Origin: an uncultured Lachnospiraceae bacterium
Lineage (GTDB): Bacteria; Bacillota; Clostridia; Lachnospirales; Lachnospiraceae
DNA length: 12,249 nt
Assembly: GCA_910585935.1 (NCBI GenBank)
Contig: CAJUHN010000100.1
Span: forward strand, 1 to 12,249
Reading direction: 5' to 3'
Both the position numbers and the translations under genes were made by a program. Below the pieces are notes generated by a model. The model had not been told where the DNA came from. It saw only the letters and a program-made list of their open reading frames with translations, and did not search any database. This document shows, in pieces, positions 1 to 7,228 of this stretch. Each line of letters begins with the position of its first letter. Positions within the stretch are counted from its first letter, which is position 1.

Positions 1-398
1 TATTTTGGGCTTTGGAAGGCTCACATCATTATTCACCATATGATCCATTAAAAGATGATTTATGTAATATGACATTGGGAGATTTTTTGGATTTAGGAGT
101 TAATAAATATGATGATGGAAGAATTTATTATTCAACTTTTAAATTTATAAGTTCTTATGATGGAAATGATGAGTCTTATTTGGCAGATAATTGTTATGGA
201 GATGATGAAGGAAAATTTCAAATAAAGAAATATATTAAGGTAGAAAAAGATAGATGGACTTATGGGTATAGAGTTGGTTATGATACAAAAGTTTTAGAAC
301 CTATGGAATTAAATAAAATGTATGAAATTATGAACCCTAAGTATATTCAAAAATATTTGGCGAATGGAAGAAAATATGAGAAGGAGTACAGAATATGA
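1..398 (+). CDS. Hypothetical protein, 5' end cut off by the window
   Basis: The reading frame is open from base 3 to a TGA at 396-398, with no stop before the left edge, so the true start lies upstream. A TTG at 12 is in frame but has no ribosome binding site and is probably internal. The visible part, about 131 residues, is rich in Asp, Tyr, Lys and Asn, with many aromatic residues and no membrane segment or recognisable catalytic motif. I do not recognise the family. Its stop overlaps the next start as ATGA, so the two genes are probably translationally coupled and co-transcribed. The composition looks like a soluble, acidic accessory protein, but no function can be assigned. Confidence 0.7.
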   Translation, partial: FWALEGSHHYSPYDPLKDDLCNMTLGDFLDLGVNKYDDGRIYYSTFKFISSYDGNDESYLADNCYGDDEGKFQIKKYIKVEKDRWTYGYRVGYDTKVLEPMELNKMYEIMNPKYIQKYLANGRKYEKEYRI

Positions 399-796
399 GT
401 AAAAACGATGAGAGAGTTTTACAGCTAAAAGAAATTATTGATAAGAAGAAATTGGAGTTAAAAGGTACTAAAAAGTTTACACCTCTAACCAATTGCGTTC
501 TCGATTTAGAAGGTCAGAAATATAACCTAAATGTGTTACAGCTTAATGATTTACAGCTGTTACTCGTGAGACTAAATATGTACTTAATGTCTGCTAAGGA
601 TTTGAAGATAAACTTAGAAATTTCAGGATATAGCATCGCAGAATGGATTACGGACATTAAATGTAAAATTGAGATTTTTGAGTATAAGAAAAAAGAAGCT
701 GAGTTAAAGACATTAGAAGTCAAGTTGGACAAGATGTTATCTGATGAAAAGAAGACAGAATTAGAGTTAGATGAGATAGCTGCTCTGCTGAATTAG
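395..796 (+). CDS. Hypothetical coiled-coil protein (133 aa)
   Basis: This 133-residue protein starts at an ATG that overlaps the preceding stop by four bases. An AAGGAG-like site (about 380-385) lies inside the upstream gene. Residues about 3-25 and 95-133 are strongly charged, rich in Lys, Glu and Leu, and have heptad-like spacing typical of coiled coils. The middle section is more hydrophobic and resembles a small folded core, with leucines at nearly every third or fourth position. There is no signal peptide, membrane segment or metal motif. I cannot name the family; the layout is like small phage or plasmid proteins that act as scaffolds or oligomeric adaptors, which is only a guess. It continues the same transcript as its neighbours. 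Confidence 0.75.
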   Translation: MSKNDERVLQLKEIIDKKKLELKGTKKFTPLTNCVLDLEGQKYNLNVLQLNDLQLLLVRLNMYLMSAKDLKINLEISGYSIAEWITDIKCKIEIFEYKKKEAELKTLEVKLDKMLSDEKKTELELDEIAALLN

Positions 797-833
797 TCTT
801 GAAATTTTGCTTTTATCGGTTGAGGAGAAGGAC

Positions 834-1109
834 ATGGAGAGAGAATTAGAAAGTATATTGAAACAGATGACAAATCAGCCAATACAGGTTCTTAAAAAAC
901 CAGAAATTTATTACATAGTGAGTATAAAAGAAAGGTATATTTGTGAACTACATTTAACCACAATTACAAAAGAATTTTGTGGAAGAATAGAAAATCAAAC
1001 AAGTACAAGCATTTATTTTAGACTTAATGGAAGTGATGCTTTGGTAATAATTCCTCATAGCTGGATTGAGTGGATGGCACCAGCAAAGAAACTATGGCAA
1101 GAAATATAA
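834..1109 (+). CDS. Hypothetical small protein (91 aa)
   Basis: I chose the ATG at 834 because AGGAG at 823-827 lies six bases ahead of it; an in-frame TTG at 807 would lengthen the protein by nine residues but has no site in front. The protein opens with a charged helix (ERELESILKQM) and continues as alternating hydrophobic strands, including a segment around residues 28-70 (IYYIVSIKERYICELHL and IYFRLNGSDALVII), suggesting a small mixed alpha/beta or beta-barrel domain. It has no membrane segment or catalytic motif. The family is not recognised. It sits between a coiled-coil gene and the LemA gene, on the same strand with short gaps. Confidence 0.7.
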   Translation: MERELESILKQMTNQPIQVLKKPEIYYIVSIKERYICELHLTTITKEFCGRIENQTSTSIYFRLNGSDALVIIPHSWIEWMAPAKKLWQEI

Positions 1110-1138
1110 AAAATAAATCAAAAAGGAGAAAGAAATTT

Positions 1139-1690
1139 ATGAACAAGAAAACAAATTGGAAGTTACCGTTAATCATTGTGGCAGGTGTTATTGCTATTAT
1201 CCTACTTTGTGTATTTGGTGTACAGAGTTCCCAGAACAGGGCGTTTGCTTTGGAGGAACAGGTAAACACAGCACAGTCGGATATCAAAGTTCAGGAGAAA
1301 CGAAGAGTAGATTTGGTGTATAACCTTGCAGATTGTGTTAAACAGTATGACAAGCATGAGTCCGAAACCCTTACAGCAATTGCAGAGGGACGTGGATCAG
1401 CAGGCGATATTGAAAATGTTACAACAGCGATTACAGTAGTTTCAGAAGCATATCCTGAGTTGAAGTCAAATGAAAATTATAAGCAGCTTATGAATGAACT
1501 GGCGATGACTGAAAATCTGATTGCTGAATATAGAAGCAATTATAATAAACAGGTTAAAGAATATAACAGATATGTTCGCAAGTTTCCAACAAGAATGTTT
1601 TTGAATATGCTTGGATATGAAGTGCAGGATTATACATATTTGGATTATGGCGCACCTGAAACAGCACCTCAGAATTTGTTTGGAGAATAA
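1139..1690 (+). CDS. lemA: LemA family membrane-anchored protein
   Basis: The start is the ATG at 1139, with GGAG at 1125-1128 ten bases ahead; an in-frame ATG at 1070 overlaps the upstream gene and lacks a site. The 183-residue product has a short basic N-terminus, one membrane segment at about residues 9-28, then a long helical domain outside the membrane. The LemA signature is clear: a VDLVYNLADCVKQYDKHE segment (57-74), AIAEGRG (80-86), EAYPELKSNENYKQL (103-117), then TENLIAEYRSNYNKQVKEYN and a closing RKFP with an aromatic or hydrophobic stretch. Length and order match the family. LemA proteins are membrane-anchored helical bundles of poorly defined role. The next gene begins two bases after the stop and also encodes a membrane protein, so the two may act together. 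Confidence 0.9.
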   Translation: MNKKTNWKLPLIIVAGVIAIILLCVFGVQSSQNRAFALEEQVNTAQSDIKVQEKRRVDLVYNLADCVKQYDKHESETLTAIAEGRGSAGDIENVTTAITVVSEAYPELKSNENYKQLMNELAMTENLIAEYRSNYNKQVKEYNRYVRKFPTRMFLNMLGYEVQDYTYLDYGAPETAPQNLFGE

Positions 1691-1692
1691 AT

Positions 1693-2455
1693 ATGAGTAG
1701 ATACAGTTATAGAAAACGTGGGTTTGATTTCGGTGATTTTGAAATTACCAAAAGAGAAATTTTAGCAAGTATTTCTATTACAGCTGTGATGTTATTGATT
1801 GGTGTTCTGATTTCTAGCAAGATTTCAGAGCATCAGCTAGACGCAAATGAAGTTTATAACAAGGCAGTTAAAATAGATAATACAGATCTGTTTCAATATG
1901 GTATGGACACCAATGTAGGTAATGCTTTTGTATATGGCGATTTAGTGGCAGTTGATACAGTTACTTATCCTGAAATTGGTGGAGAGTATATGTATGTTGA
2001 AAAAGTAAAAGAGAAATATACAAAACATACTCGCACCATTACATATAAAGACAGTAATGGTAAGGCGCATACTAAAAAAGAAACATATTGGACATGGGAT
2101 AGAGTGGATAGTGAAGATAAGAAATGTCAAGAAATTTCTTTTTGTGGGGATTACTTTTAATAGTAATAAGATTGATTTGCCAAGCACAGATTACATAGAC
2201 ACTATTAAAGAATCAAGTCATATCAGATATAAATATTATGGTGTAGGATCAAATTATACAGGAACAATTTTTACGGATTTAAGAGATAAGACTATTCCAG
2301 ATGATACGAAGTTTTATAAGGATAAAAATATAGAAAAAACAGTTAAGCAGTTAGAATCTGGTGGTGTGGTAATTATATTCTGGATATTTTGGATTCTGTT
2401 GACTGGTGGTTGTGTATTTGGATTTTATTACGCAGAAAATAAGTGGTTAGAATAG
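1693..2455 (+). pseudogene. Two-membrane-segment protein, frame broken at a GGGG run
   Basis: The first frame starts at ATG 1693 and stops at 2158-2160. Sequence that clearly continues the same protein lies one frame over and runs to 2455. Omitting one G of the run at 2146-2149 joins ISFCG to ITFNSNKIDLPSTDY and gives a 253-residue protein. That protein has a membrane segment at about residues 24-42, a long soluble domain containing a YTKHTRTITYKDSNGK hairpin-like stretch, and a hydrophobic C-terminal segment (VVIIFWIFWILLTGGCVFGFYY). This two-anchor layout next to LemA suggests an envelope partner. The break may be a real single-base insertion, a read or assembly error in the homopolymer, or, less likely, a programmed shift. 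If real, the first frame gives a 155-residue truncated protein without the second anchor. I do not know the function. Confidence 0.75.
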
Positions 2456-2457
2456 AA

Positions 2458-2477
2458 CTTAAAACCAGAGTTTTAAG
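2458..2477. repeat. Perfect 8-bp inverted repeat after the broken membrane gene
   Basis: CTTAAAAC at 2458-2465 and GTTTTAAG at 2470-2477 are exact reverse complements around a CAGA loop, starting two bases after the stop of the preceding gene. The stem is AT-rich and is followed by GGGAGAATTG rather than a run of T, so it is a poor intrinsic terminator. It could be a weak transcript-end hairpin or a dyad operator. The symmetry is visible; the role is unknown. Confidence 0.5.
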
Positions 2478-2498
2478 GGAGAATTGAGGTGATAGATT

Positions 2499-2972
2499 AT
2501 TAAATTACACGAAGGAATGAAAATTAGATGTGGTGTATTTACAACAGATCATAATTTTGCAAAGTTTCATATTGATACGTTGAAAGATAATCACGGAGGT
2601 AAAGTTGTAAAGTATGTCTATTCTACAAATGATATAAGTTGTTATATGGATGATGGGACTAATTATATATGGTTACGTCCGAATTTACACAATAAGGGAT
2701 ACAGATGTTCTCAGGCAGTAATAGATATTTCGACATGTAATTTTAAAGAAATAGAGGATGTGATACTTCCCATTTGTTTATATGCAGATAGAGAAGATTT
2801 TACAATAGTCAGAAGTAAAGAAGAGGATATGAATCTCTTTGAGTTGATTAAAACATTAGAGAAGATAGCGATTTTAAAAGGGGATATCCCAGTATTTTAT
2901 AATGATTATGATTCGTGTCCTAATTATTCGTTTGGGCTTAATATTGAAAAGGGTGGATTGAATTTATGTTAA
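2499..2972 (+). CDS. Hypothetical protein, probably starting at ATT (157 aa)
   Basis: GAGGTGAT at 2486-2493 is a strong ribosome binding site, yet the nearest in-frame ATG (2517) lies 23 bases further and has only a GAAGGA that directly abuts it. The frame is open back to 2496, and an ATT at 2499 sits at normal distance from the strong site, giving an N-terminus MKLHEGMK. I therefore favour 2499 and regard 2517 as the alternative. The product has no membrane segment. It contains two copies of an aromatic-Asp-Asp pattern, several cysteines scattered without zinc-finger spacing, and an acidic C-terminal part (PVFYNDYDSCPNY). I do not recognise the family. The next gene follows after 17 bases. 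Confidence 0.65.
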   Translation: MKLHEGMKIRCGVFTTDHNFAKFHIDTLKDNHGGKVVKYVYSTNDISCYMDDGTNYIWLRPNLHNKGYRCSQAVIDISTCNFKEIEDVILPICLYADREDFTIVRSKEEDMNLFELIKTLEKIAILKGDIPVFYNDYDSCPNYSFGLNIEKGGLNLC

Positions 2973-2989
2973 GTAGTGAGGTGATATAA

Positions 2990-3784
2990 GTGTTGTTTTG
3001 GCTTCAAAAAGAATTGAATAATAAAATTGATATTGACACTATCATTCTTCAGGAAGAACTTGATAAGCAAAAATTTAACCATTTGTATGACATCGGAACT
3101 ATGAAAGATTATGAGTGTATTTTGAATACAGATATGATTGAGAAAGAAAACTTAGATAAAGTAATTCCCGTTGGTAGTCTTGATTTTGTACAGATGATTC
3201 TTTCGAGAATACATAATGTCAATCGTATGAACCCAATAGAGGTTCCAAATGTTCTTAGAGAAGATAGATTCTTGAAACGTAAATATTCCATTGTGCCTAA
3301 AAATAAACTTCCAAAAGAAGGATATTATTTCACAAAATATGTTTCAAAACTGAAAGTGTTTAGTCATACAGGATTGATAGAGACTCTGCAATATACAGAT
3401 GATGGTAAAGAGTCATTTTTAAAAGATGGTTTATATCAGGTGTCAGAAGTGGTGGATATTTTATCTGAATATCGCTGCTTCGTTCAGAATGATAGATTGA
3501 TTGCTATAAATTATTATGATGGAGATTGTACTGTATTTCCAGATATTGCAGAAGTAAAAGCTATGATTGGGAATTATATAAGAGATCAGGATAGACCAAA
3601 GGCATATACAATGGATATTGCTGTAATCCATGATAGAGGTACTGCGATTTTAGAAGTGCATCCATGGGTAAGTGTTGGATTATATGGATATATGTTTGGT
3701 AGTTCTCTTCCATATTGTTACAGGGACGGATTTGAATATTATATCAATTCCAATAAAGAAATAAGCGAATGGAGCAATTTCTGA
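2990..3784 (+). CDS. ATP-grasp protein, R2K-clade-like
   Basis: The start is GTG at 2990, preceded by GAGGTGAT at 2979-2986. The 264-residue protein has a variable N-terminal part and a C-terminal ATP-grasp core: FTKYVSKLKVF at 114-124 (basic nucleotide-contacting strand), SEYRCFV at 159-165, a YTMDIAVI strand at 206-213, and EVHPWVSVGLYG at 222-233, the acidic metal-binding end with a GlyxTyrGly turn. These elements resemble the R2K/CDC123-related ATP-grasp clade, which is common in phages and is predicted to ligate amino acids or peptides to a protein or other acceptor through an acyl-phosphate. The substrate cannot be read from the sequence. The cysteine-rich small protein encoded immediately downstream, overlapping its stop, is a conceivable acceptor, but this is only inference. 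Confidence 0.75.
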   Translation: MLFWLQKELNNKIDIDTIILQEELDKQKFNHLYDIGTMKDYECILNTDMIEKENLDKVIPVGSLDFVQMILSRIHNVNRMNPIEVPNVLREDRFLKRKYSIVPKNKLPKEGYYFTKYVSKLKVFSHTGLIETLQYTDDGKESFLKDGLYQVSEVVDILSEYRCFVQNDRLIAINYYDGDCTVFPDIAEVKAMIGNYIRDQDRPKAYTMDIAVIHDRGTAILEVHPWVSVGLYGYMFGSSLPYCYRDGFEYYINSNKEISEWSNF

Positions 3785-4062
3785 TGGATAATGAATATAC
3801 CAGAAAAGAAAAAGTATGTCCTTTAATCGGTAATTACTGTAATGAAGAACATAAAGATTGTGATAGGTGTATAGCTGAGGAGGATGCCTGGCAGCGTTTA
3901 CAATGCTACATAGATTGCCACAATTATGATTGGACATTTGACAGTATTAAACATGATTATCAGAAGTATTATCTAAATGGCAGCTATTGTAGTCATACAC
4001 TTATGGATATTATAAAGAATAATGAAAATGATTGTGAAATGTTGTTTGGATTGGAGAAGTAA
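3784..4062 (+). CDS. Small Cys-rich protein (92 aa)
   Basis: I chose ATG 3784, which overlaps the preceding stop as TGATG and has GGAG at 3771-3774 nine bases ahead. An ATG at 3769 is also in frame but has no good site. The N-terminal part has C12, C19, C26 and C29 (VCPLIGNYCN and DCDRC), a pattern compatible with a single zinc-binding knuckle, followed by a helical, Trp- and Tyr-rich region with further Cys and His residues at about 41-48. There is no membrane segment. I do not recognise the family. Overlap with the ATP-grasp gene suggests coupled translation and possibly a shared task. Confidence 0.7.
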   Translation: MDNEYTRKEKVCPLIGNYCNEEHKDCDRCIAEEDAWQRLQCYIDCHNYDWTFDSIKHDYQKYYLNGSYCSHTLMDIIKNNENDCEMLFGLEK

Positions 4063-4065
4063 AAT

Positions 4066-4344
4066 ATGTCAAATAAAAAAGAAATTCCAATTATTTATTT
4101 AGGAAATGGAGATATTGCTATAACACAAACAGTTGATCCAGAGCTTAATAAAGTCAGTCTCATGTTTTCTCAATTAGATACAGTTGGAAGATTAGGAGAA
4201 AAAATAGAAAATGATGTTGGCGTGCCTATTGGAGAAATTGTTTTTGACAATGTTGATGGGTTAGAAAATTTGATAAGTATTCTTAAAATTTTAAAGAAAA
4301 GAGTATATAGAGATAATCATTTCTATAAGAAAATGTTGCCTTGA
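4066..4344 (+). CDS. Hypothetical protein (92 aa)
   Basis: It starts with ATG 4066, three bases after the previous stop, with GGAG at about 4053-4056. The protein begins with a basic MSNKK, then strands IPIIYLGNGDIAITQ, a central charged region and a hydrophobic helix LENLISILKILKKRVY followed by a basic C-terminus. A small alpha/beta fold is likely. No catalytic or metal motif is visible and I cannot assign a family. It belongs to the same run of closely spaced small genes. Confidence 0.7.
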   Translation: MSNKKEIPIIYLGNGDIAITQTVDPELNKVSLMFSQLDTVGRLGEKIENDVGVPIGEIVFDNVDGLENLISILKILKKRVYRDNHFYKKMLP

Positions 4345-4376
4345 AAGGTTAAATTCATGGCATAAAAGGAGAGAAT

Positions 4377-4637
4377 ATGAAAGAAAGATATGTATTTATA
4401 TTTGATTATAATGGTGGCTGGATGATTCTTTTGTATGAAGACGGAATTAATATGAAATATTTCAATTCAGCAGAAAATGGATGGGATAATTCATTAGATT
4501 ATGTGAATCAATTTATTGAAAACGGTGGAAAGAAATATTATTACATGTTCCCATCATATGATCTCGTCAAAGATATTGATGTATTTAAACTTGAGAATCG
4601 TCCAATTGAATCTTTAGAAAATTATTTATTGAAATAA
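4377..4637 (+). CDS. Hypothetical protein (86 aa)
   Basis: AAGGAG at about 4365-4370 precedes ATG 4377 at a normal distance. The product begins with strands YVFIFDYNGGWMILLYEDG, is rich in Tyr, Phe and Asn, and ends in a short acidic helix (IESLENYLLK). It looks like a compact beta-rich domain without cysteine clusters or membrane segments. The family is not recognised. A 46-base gap follows before the next start. Confidence 0.7.
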   Translation: MKERYVFIFDYNGGWMILLYEDGINMKYFNSAENGWDNSLDYVNQFIENGGKKYYYMFPSYDLVKDIDVFKLENRPIESLENYLLK

Positions 4638-4683
4638 TTGATAAAATCTTGGTTTCATTTCATTTAGTGTGGAGGTGCATAAA

Positions 4684-5010
4684 TTGGATGATATAGCTAA
4701 GCAAATTTTAGCAGATAATATTTTTGTTAAAACTATATACGGTAGATGTAGTGAAGAGAATCCTCAATATGAACTAATAAAAGATTACAATATTCCAATA
4801 CCAAAGCTTAAAAATGATTGTAAAAATATTTTTGATTCTAATGAGGTCTTAAATGTGGTAAATAGACTTAAAGAAATAGAAAACAAAATTGACTGGAAAA
4901 GGGATAATAATGAAAATTATAACATACAAGCCATTAGGTTTTTATCTTTGATAGAAGCAATAGCTGGTAAAAGATATTCTTCAAAATTATCATATTTAAT
5001 TTGGAGGTGA
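4684..5010 (+). CDS. Hypothetical protein, TTG start (108 aa)
   Basis: GGAGGTG at 4671-4677 lies six bases before TTG 4684. The in-frame GTG codons further left (4669, 4675) coincide with the binding site itself and are therefore unlikely starts. The 108-residue product is helical and Lys/Asn-rich, with a long central helix around NEVLNVVNRLKEIENKIDW and a second helix around AIRFLSLIEAIAGKRY. No catalytic residues, signal peptide or metal site are seen. The family is unknown to me. Its end overlaps the ribosome binding site of the next gene, which implies tight coupling. Confidence 0.65.
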   Translation: MDDIAKQILADNIFVKTIYGRCSEENPQYELIKDYNIPIPKLKNDCKNIFDSNEVLNVVNRLKEIENKIDWKRDNNENYNIQAIRFLSLIEAIAGKRYSSKLSYLIWR

Positions 5011-5017
5011 AAACAGT

Positions 5018-5728
5018 ATCAAAAAATTAGTAGACCATATAAAAGGATCAGAACATTACATAAAAGAATTTGCAACATGGGAAGCGTCTGAGCAGATTAT
5101 AGATGGCAACAAAGCATTTTGGATGTTAAGAAAGCCAGGAAGCCAATATCGGAAAGTTTGTCTTTATCGTGATGGTTGCAATATGTTTGTATATGGAGAT
5201 TATGGACAATTCACATTCGACAGCATGACTTGGACAGGCAGTGTTTATAATCTGGAATATGATAACATCGGATATCAGATGGAGAAGTTAAACCATGAGA
5301 GCAAAGAATCTTTAAGGGTATTCGATGATGACAAGTGTATTAATGATATATTTGAATGGCTGAAAGAGCAGCTTGAAAGTTATTATTCCTTAGAAGAAGA
5401 GGAAATAGAAAAAGTATTAAAATTCTTTAATTCTGATACGTGGGATAATGTTGATGAAATAGAAATCGAAGAGTTTTGTGATAAAAATGATTTATCGGAG
5501 ATAGAAGATATTATTGATTTCACAAGAGAGTGTTGCAGAAATGCAGAAGAATATGAGTGGATACCATTTTTAAGAAGTAACTATAATCGACTGTATGATT
5601 TTGGAGATGAAGCTTGTGAAAGTTGGTTGTGGAATGCCGGCAAGTGTATTCATCAGAGGTATTTTATTTGTATGTATGCCCTGCAGGTTTGTGGTGAAAA
5701 ATTGATAGAACAGAAGGAGAACACATAA
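5018..5728 (+). CDS. Hypothetical acidic protein with apparent ATC start (236 aa)
   Basis: GGAGGTG at 5003-5009 is followed eight bases later by ATC at 5018. From there the frame is open and looks coding (KKLVDHIKGSEHYIKEF and onward) through to the first ATG at 5123. No ATG, GTG, TTG or CTG occurs in frame in those 35 codons, so initiation at ATC, or loss of an original ATG by a point change, is the simplest reading. A protein starting at 5123 would lose a conserved-looking segment. The product is soluble and strongly acidic (for example EEEEIEKVLKFF and DEIEIEEFCDK), with several Trp and six Cys in its C-terminal half but no ordered zinc motif. I do not recognise a function. Confidence 0.7.
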   Translation: MKKLVDHIKGSEHYIKEFATWEASEQIIDGNKAFWMLRKPGSQYRKVCLYRDGCNMFVYGDYGQFTFDSMTWTGSVYNLEYDNIGYQMEKLNHESKESLRVFDDDKCINDIFEWLKEQLESYYSLEEEEIEKVLKFFNSDTWDNVDEIEIEEFCDKNDLSEIEDIIDFTRECCRNAEEYEWIPFLRSNYNRLYDFGDEACESWLWNAGKCIHQRYFICMYALQVCGEKLIEQKENT

Positions 5729-6085
5729 GTGATACTATCAGAACTTAAAAAGCAAATAGATTTCCTTTGTGAAACAGGTCATGGTGATAATCCAGTTCTG
5801 GTAACACTATCAGAATCTTCAGTTGGCTCCAGGGCTGCCACTGGCATAACGGGAATCCATTCAGGTTTTGATTGGGAGCGTGGACAGATAAGGATATCTA
5901 CTGATAAGAAAATTATCTCTTATGAAAAAGATAGAGATAATGCTATTGAGCCAAGAAGAGAAGATTATGATATTGGAACAAGAGTACGTCATTTATTGCT
6001 CTGTCCTAAATGTGAAAACCATCTAAGAAAAGATGATAATTATTGCGGTAATTGTGGACAGAGAATTAGAAGAGAGAGGTGGTAA
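5729..6085 (+). CDS. Small protein with C-terminal zinc ribbon (118 aa)
   Basis: It starts at GTG 5729, directly after the preceding stop, with AAGGAG at about 5715-5720. The N-terminal part (MILSELKKQIDFLCETGHGDNPVLVTL) forms a helix followed by strands and a Ser/Gly-rich segment. The C-terminus holds CPKC at about 91-94 and CGNCG at about 106-110, the two knuckles of a classic zinc ribbon, followed by a basic tail RIRRERW. Such ribbons usually bind nucleic acid or mediate protein contact. The N-terminal domain is not identified, so the overall role is unknown. Confidence 0.75.
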   Translation: MILSELKKQIDFLCETGHGDNPVLVTLSESSVGSRAATGITGIHSGFDWERGQIRISTDKKIISYEKDRDNAIEPRREDYDIGTRVRHLLLCPKCENHLRKDDNYCGNCGQRIRRERW

Positions 6086-6112
6086 ATTATTTGCAAGGTT
6101 AAAGACATATTT

Positions 6113-6835
6113 ATGACAATTGAATTAAAAGCAAAAATAGAAGAAGAACTAAAAGCGATTAATAATAAACTGAAGTCACAGGCGGATAGTATAGATATAT
6201 CTGAATTAAGTGATCACACCTATGAGGAATGCAAAAATCTGTATAAGCAGATTCAATATTATATTGACGATAAAAATTTGCTGAATGAACTGTCCGCTGT
6301 TGTTGAGAAGAAAAAGACTGAAAAATATCCAGAATTATTGAAACCTACATATTATTCAGAAATTGATTCATTAGACATTTCTGATTCAGAGAAGATTAGA
6401 TTAGATAAAGCTGTACGATGGAATGTTAGAAGTTATTTGAATGAAAACAATATTAAGAAAATGACACACCCATTATCTGTTGACGATTTGGAAATGCTAA
6501 AAAGTATTGGTATTGTTGAGAAGAAATATAATTTCAGATGTAAAAGTTGTGGAAGTTCATGCGATATAATTTCCGAAAGTAATTTAGAAAAGTATAAAAG
6601 ATTTTGGGACCTTATTGAACTTGAGAAACAGAAGAAAATCACGAGTGAGCAATTAGATGAATTGGATCAGTTAGATAAAGATGGATTTTATGAAATCTAT
6701 TTGTGCTGTATGGATGAAGATGAATGTGATGAAGTTGAAATCACAAATGAAAAAGAATTGTTGGATTACATGAGAAATGTAGAAGTAGTTTATAAGGTGG
6801 TAAAGAGTCCAGATCTAACATATGAGAAATTATAG
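6113..6835 (+). CDS. Hypothetical protein with two cysteine clusters (240 aa)
   Basis: ATG 6113 lacks a well-placed ribosome binding site. A strong AGGTGG at 6077-6082 instead faces two in-frame ATT codons (6086 and 6089), so the real protein may begin eight or nine residues earlier. I give the ATG as the conservative start. The first 70 residues are a charged helical or coiled-coil region. C143, C146 and C150 (RCKSCGSSC) and C198, C199 and C205 (CCMDEDEC) can form a split zinc site around a helical insert. The C-terminus is acidic. I do not recognise the family. A Zn-binding structural or nucleic-acid-contacting role is possible but unproven. Confidence 0.7.
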   Translation: MTIELKAKIEEELKAINNKLKSQADSIDISELSDHTYEECKNLYKQIQYYIDDKNLLNELSAVVEKKKTEKYPELLKPTYYSEIDSLDISDSEKIRLDKAVRWNVRSYLNENNIKKMTHPLSVDDLEMLKSIGIVEKKYNFRCKSCGSSCDIISESNLEKYKRFWDLIELEKQKKITSEQLDELDQLDKDGFYEIYLCCMDEDECDEVEITNEKELLDYMRNVEVVYKVVKSPDLTYEKL

Positions 6836-6854
6836 AAAAGGAGAATAAAGAAGT

Positions 6855-7106
6855 ATGCCAAATGAATTAAGAGACACAATTGAAATGATGAACAGTGAGT
6901 ATTATAAGGAGCGATTCAAAGCAGAATATTATCAACTAGTGATTCGCTATCAGAAATTGAAATCTATGCTTGACAAGTGGGACAATAATCAGATTGAATT
7001 TACGCCAACTTGTCCACGAAGTACCTATAATATGCAGATTACAGCTATGACAGATTATATTGCTGTTCTGGAAGCGAGAGCAGTTATGGAGGGCGTGGAA
7101 CTGTAG
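6855..7106 (+). CDS. crAss001_48-like small phage protein (83 aa)
   Basis: The pattern NSEYYKERFKAEYYQLVIRY, then LKSMLDKW, FTPTCPRS and a closing MTDYIAVLEARAVMEG is characteristic of the crAss001_48-related protein family of gut phages and their relatives, as far as I can judge without a search. Length (83 residues) fits. The protein is mainly helical, with a central Cys-Pro turn; its biochemical role is unknown. ATG 6855 has AAGGAG at 6838-6843 upstream. It is the last gene before the long non-coding region, and it supports a phage or prophage origin for this stretch. Confidence 0.7.
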   Translation: MPNELRDTIEMMNSEYYKERFKAEYYQLVIRYQKLKSMLDKWDNNQIEFTPTCPRSTYNMQITAMTDYIAVLEARAVMEGVEL

Positions 7107-7157
7107 AATAGTATTTATGTGGTGGAGGAATAGACATCCATATAAGCGGATGGTAAA

Positions 7158-7227
7158 AAGAAACTGATGGAGTGCTACTTCACGATCTGAAGCGAGCGAG
7201 ACATCAGCCGATGATTGAGCGTTTCTT
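7158..7227 (+). other. RNA domain I: 70-nt unit closed by a 7-bp stem
   Basis: AAGAAAC 7158-7164 is the exact reverse complement of GTTTCTT 7221-7227. Inside, TGATG 7165-7169 can pair with CATCA 7202-7206, and CTTCA 7178-7182 with TGAAG 7188-7192 around a CGATC loop. The length and terminal stem are tRNA-like, but there is no T-arm at the right place, no standard anticodon loop and no CCA, so it is not called as a tRNA. Confidence 0.4.
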
Positions 7228-7228
7228 A

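Noticed and set aside
1024..1287. Reverse-strand open frame over the LemA start (and similar ones at 514-732, 1942-2187, 3109-3291, 3680-3937, 6433-6642, 10784-11026 and 11930-12208)
   Set aside because: Each lies opposite a better-supported plus-strand gene, lacks a ribosome binding site, and has the hydrophobic, Ser/Phe/Leu-rich composition typical of antisense AT-rich coding sequence.
2130..2165. Programmed ribosomal frameshift in the LemA-partner gene
   Set aside because: No slippery heptamer with a rare codon or stop at the shift point and no clear downstream stimulatory structure; a single-base indel in GGGG is simpler.
4637..4668. Promoter TTGATA with a weak -10
   Set aside because: The -10 candidate (CATTTA) is poor and the gene spacing is consistent with read-through transcription.
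7160..7207. Hammerhead ribozyme core at CTGATG
   Set aside because: Only CTGATG fits; the expected GAAA and cleavage-site elements are missing, and CTGATG pairs with CATCAG instead.
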